Positions 6,829-8,861 of a stretch of 8,861 bases of DNA are shown here, piece after piece. The position numbers and the translations under genes were made by a program. The stretch's first letter is position 1; each line of letters starts with the position of its first letter. Under the pieces are notes generated by a model. That model was not told the DNA's origin, did not search any database, and worked only from the letters and a program-made list of their open reading frames with translations. The DNA is from Deltaproteobacteria bacterium (GTDB lineage: Bacteria; Desulfobacterota; B13-G15; RBG-16-54-18), in assembly GCA_003646745.1 (NCBI GenBank), contig QMLM01000051.1, positions 1 to 8,861 on the forward strand, given 5' to 3'.

Positions 6829-8133
6829 CTAGTGCAACATCCTTGGTATAACTAAAGCAATTTGGGGGAAAATTATCAAGATAATAATAGAGATAATGCA
6901 GGCCAATAAAAAAAAGCCTACACTTTTGAAAATAGTACCAATGTCTATTTCTGGAGCCAATGCCTTGACTACATATATATTGACGCCTACTGGTGGGGTA
7001 ATTGCTCCCATTGTCGTTACCATAGTTAAGATTATTCCGTACCATATTGGATCGAAGCCGAGCGCCATTCCCAAGGGGAAGAAGACAGGAATAGTAAGCA
7101 CCAAAAACCCCAGGGCGTCCATAAAACAGCCCCCAATCACATAGATTAACAATACGAATGTTAAAATGATATAAGGTGATACAGGAAGTGCAGTAGCGAA
7201 GTCTGCTACTAAAAAGGGAATTCTAGTTACAGTCAGAAACCGGCCAAAGATTATAGCACCAGTGACAAGAATGAAGACCATGCACGATATCTTTAACGTC
7301 TCTATAATAGAATTAATAAAGCCCTTCCAAGTCAGCCTACGAGTTGCGAAGGCAACAATAAACGTGCAAAAGACACCGACCCCCCCAGCTTCGGTGGGGG
7401 TGAATAGACCAGCAAACAGACCTCCCATTACTAGGAAAAATATAGCTATCGCTTCAATGATATAAATAAGGGATTTCACCTTCTCCTTGAAGCTCGTCTT
7501 TGGCCCTGCTGGGCCAAGCTTTGGATTAACTCGACAAAGGACAAGGATAGTAAATATGAACAAAACACCTAAAAGGATCGCAGGCAAGATGCCGCCGAGA
7601 AAAAGTTTAACTATTGATTGTTCTGTTTGCAAACCGATGACAATGAGAACTACACTGGGAGGCATAACCACACCTAAGGTACCACCGGTGGCAACCGTGC
7701 CGCTGCTCAACCTAGTATCATAATTATACTTTTTCATCTCTGGTAAAGCTACCGCACCCATTGTGGCAACCGTAGCTGTGTTGGAACCACAAATAGCAGC
7801 AAAAAGCTCATCGGCACCTATTGTAGCAATGGCTAGGCCTCCCGGCCAATGCCCCATCCATTTATATGCGGCTTTGTATAATCTCTCACCTATACCCGAA
7901 TTGAACGCAAGATACCCCATAAAGATGAAAAGAGGTATTACCGTAAGACCATATTTGGAAAATGTAATCCATATATCTGCCCCTATCATGTTTATGGCGG
8001 CCTTGAAGGAAACTATATAACTAAACCCGCAAAACCCCACCACTGCCATAGCAAAGCCAACGGGCATCCCCAAAAAGAATAAAACAAAGAGAAGGATGAG
8101 GATTCCAATTATTCCAATAACTACTAAATCCAT
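6829..8133 (-). CDS. dctM: TRAP transporter large permease subunit, DctM family
   Basis: This 434-residue, strongly hydrophobic protein of normal DctM length has about a dozen membrane segments. Conserved features are an N-terminal hydrophobic start with FFLGMPVGFAMA (19-30), the GADELFAAICGSNTATVATMG block (about 106-126) with its small-residue loop, ATGGTLGVVMPPS (147-159), LFTPTEAGG in the middle, and MGAITPPVGVNIYVV near the C-terminus. It is the ion-coupled (usually Na+) substrate channel in the inner membrane, acting with DctQ and the periplasmic DctP. Its ATG follows the dctQ TAG with no gap, implying coupled translation; a GTGAGG site lies 11 nt upstream. TRAP systems carry C4-dicarboxylates and many other organic acids; subunit M does not reveal which. 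Base composition is more AT-rich than that of the downstream enzymes. Confidence 0.95.
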   Translation of the reverse strand: MDLVVIGIIGILILLFVLFFLGMPVGFAMAVVGFCGFSYIVSFKAAINMIGADIWITFSKYGLTVIPLFIFMGYLAFNSGIGERLYKAAYKWMGHWPGGLAIATIGADELFAAICGSNTATVATMGAVALPEMKKYNYDTRLSSGTVATGGTLGVVMPPSVVLIVIGLQTEQSIVKLFLGGILPAILLGVLFIFTILVLCRVNPKLGPAGPKTSFKEKVKSLIYIIEAIAIFFLVMGGLFAGLFTPTEAGGVGVFCTFIVAFATRRLTWKGFINSIIETLKISCMVFILVTGAIIFGRFLTVTRIPFLVADFATALPVSPYIILTFVLLIYVIGGCFMDALGFLVLTIPVFFPLGMALGFDPIWYGIILTMVTTMGAITPPVGVNIYVVKALAPEIDIGTIFKSVGFFLLACIISIIILIIFPQIALVIPRMLH

Positions 8134-8625
8134 CTATTGGGTTTCCTCACCTTTAATAATCACCTTCAAAAGGTCAACAAAAAAAACAAGAGCAAGAACG
8201 AAACAACCAAGGCCAACTCCATAGGTGAAAGGATAATAGACAATCCCCAACGTTTCAGTAACCTCCCCTGTTTCCCGAAGGGTTGTAGCCAATTTAACAA
8301 TCTGCCAGCCTGCAACAATAAAGAAAAACATACAGATAAAATAATTGACTCCATGTAAAATTTTCTGGATTTTTTTTGGAAATCGACTCACCACTATATC
8401 TATTCCTACATGACCTCTTTTAACTTGTGTATAACCCAGGGCGAAGGCGGCAACAATGGCGCTGAAAAACCCCATAATCTCGTATGTGCCTTTTAGAGGC
8501 ACCCAAACAAGGCGAAGAAATATATTGGAACATGTCAGAAGTACCATTCCTACCAAGGTGATACCACCCACCCAAAGAAGCAGTTGATTCAGGAATGTGC
8601 TTATCTTTTCCAGATAGTTGACCAT
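8134..8625 (-). CDS. dctQ: TRAP transporter small permease subunit, DctQ family
   Basis: The protein has 163 residues with four predicted membrane helices at about 13-35, 48-66, 92-113 and 132-154, the standard DctQ topology. The conserved VKRGHVGIDIVVSRFP segment (68-83), between helices 2 and 3, is the DctQ hallmark. It forms the inner-membrane complex with DctM, possibly supporting docking of the loaded DctP. The ATG has a purine-rich site (GGGAAGGGG) immediately upstream; the core is close to the start, so initiation may be moderate. It is separated from dctP by a strong hairpin (8651-8682), which may reduce its expression relative to the binding protein. Confidence 0.93.
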   Translation of the reverse strand: MVNYLEKISTFLNQLLLWVGGITLVGMVLLTCSNIFLRLVWVPLKGTYEIMGFFSAIVAAFALGYTQVKRGHVGIDIVVSRFPKKIQKILHGVNYFICMFFFIVAGWQIVKLATTLRETGEVTETLGIVYYPFTYGVGLGCFVLALVFFVDLLKVIIKGEETQ

Positions 8626-8645
8626 TGCCCCTTCCCGTACCCCGT

Positions 8646-8659
8646 CTCTGCCGGCAGAG
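8646..8659. repeat. 14-bp perfect palindrome overlapping the hairpin's dctQ-proximal arm
   Basis: CTCTGCC-GGCAGAG is self-complementary without a spacer. It shares its second half with one arm of the 8651-8682 hairpin, so CTCTGCC occurs twice (8646-8652 and 8674-8680) and its complement once (8653-8659). In RNA the middle copy could pair with either side, though the 12-bp stem is far more stable. As duplex DNA it could also be a protein site. The function is unknown. Confidence 0.7.
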
Positions 8660-8682
8660 GGGCAAACAAACCCCTCTGCCGG
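8651..8682. repeat. Perfect 12-bp inverted repeat (hairpin) between dctP and dctQ
   Basis: The arms CCGGCAGAGGGG (8651-8662) and CCCCTCTGCCGG (8671-8682) are exact reverse complements around an 8-nt loop. In the dctP-dctQ transcript this gives a very stable GC-rich stem starting 11 nt after the dctP stop. No U-tract follows it, so it does not look like an intrinsic terminator. A likely role is protection of the dctP message 3' end or processing, giving more binding protein than permease. Confidence 0.85.
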
Positions 8683-8693
8683 ATACTGCAGGA

Positions 8694-8861
8694 CTAGCCT
8701 CCGTATTTTTTGCTGTATTTTTTATTCAGTTTCTTTATATCTTTTAAGATCTTCTTTGCCGGAATACCTCTCGCCTCGGCGTCCTTAATCCACTTATCAA
8801 TTATCGGCTCGAGTAACTTATTCCAACGGGCCATCTCTTTTTTCGGAAGGGTATATACTTC
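8694..8861 (-). CDS. dctP: TRAP transporter periplasmic solute-binding protein, DctP family (C-terminal 55 residues)
   Basis: Only the 3' end is in the window; the gene begins beyond position 8861. The reading frame gives EVYTLPKKEMARWNKLLEPI followed by IDKWIKDAEARGIPAKKILK and a Lys/Tyr-rich tail ending KYGG-stop (TAG at 8696-8694). The pattern VYxLPxxEMARW...LEPIIDKW...ARGIPxKxIL is the usual DctP C-terminal helix pair, which packs across the two lobes. The missing N-terminal part should hold the signal peptide and the Arg that binds the ligand carboxylate. It is the first visible gene of the dctPQM set. The substrate cannot be inferred from this tail. Confidence 0.88.
   Translation of the reverse strand, partial: EVYTLPKKEMARWNKLLEPIIDKWIKDAEARGIPAKKILKDIKKLNKKYSKKYGG

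Noticed and set aside
6713..7045. A 110-codon minus-strand frame overlapping the dctM 3' end and the gap
   Set aside because: Out of frame with the conserved dctM product, with a Tyr/Asn-rich, family-less translation.
8651..8682. The dctP-dctQ hairpin as a Rho-independent terminator
   Set aside because: No T-run on either side, and dctQ/dctM are expected in the same transcript; kept as a repeat/mRNA structure instead.

Overview
The window holds one minus-strand gene array: every supported gene is transcribed from the high-coordinate end toward position 1. In transcription order it reads: TRAP transporter (dctP 3' end, dctQ, dctM), an AT-rich gap with a promoter and operator candidate, a family III (CaiB-type) CoA transferase, an acyl-CoA dehydrogenase (ACAD), etfB, etfA, fixC, fixX, a GntR/FCD-type repressor, and the 5' part of a small cobalamin-binding protein of the methylmalonyl-CoA mutase family. 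The gaps are very short or are overlaps, except for 68 bp between dctP and dctQ and 112 bp between dctM and the CoA transferase gene.

The likely logic is inferred from families. A periplasmic binding protein and the DctQM membrane pair import an organic acid. The CoA transferase loads it with CoA. The ACAD oxidises it or, in the reverse sense, reduces an enoyl-CoA. EtfAB passes electrons to or from the FixC/FixX membrane module and the quinone pool. The FCD regulator probably senses a pathway acid, and the cobalamin protein suggests a carbon-skeleton rearrangement in the same pathway. The layout recalls the enterobacterial carnitine system (caiA/caiB plus fixABCX), with a TRAP importer and a B12 mutase component added. 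The substrate cannot be read from the sequence.

The organism is probably an anaerobic or facultative bacterium that uses organic acids with a quinone-linked chain. Desulfobacterota-like lineages fit the EtfAB/FixCX plus TRAP plus B12-mutase combination and the mid-range GC, but this assignment is weak. The TRAP genes are visibly more AT-rich than the CoA/electron-transfer genes.

Points that stand out: the ACAD lacks a glutamate at both positions where the family normally carries its catalytic base; a 17-bp near-perfect palindrome abuts a TATAAT box ahead of the CoA transferase gene; a perfect 12-bp inverted repeat without a T-tract lies between dctP and dctQ; and FixX has eight cysteines in a two-cluster pattern. 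No RNA genes, insertion sequences, CRISPR arrays or convincing terminators were seen, and no gene-free stretch exceeds 300 bases.
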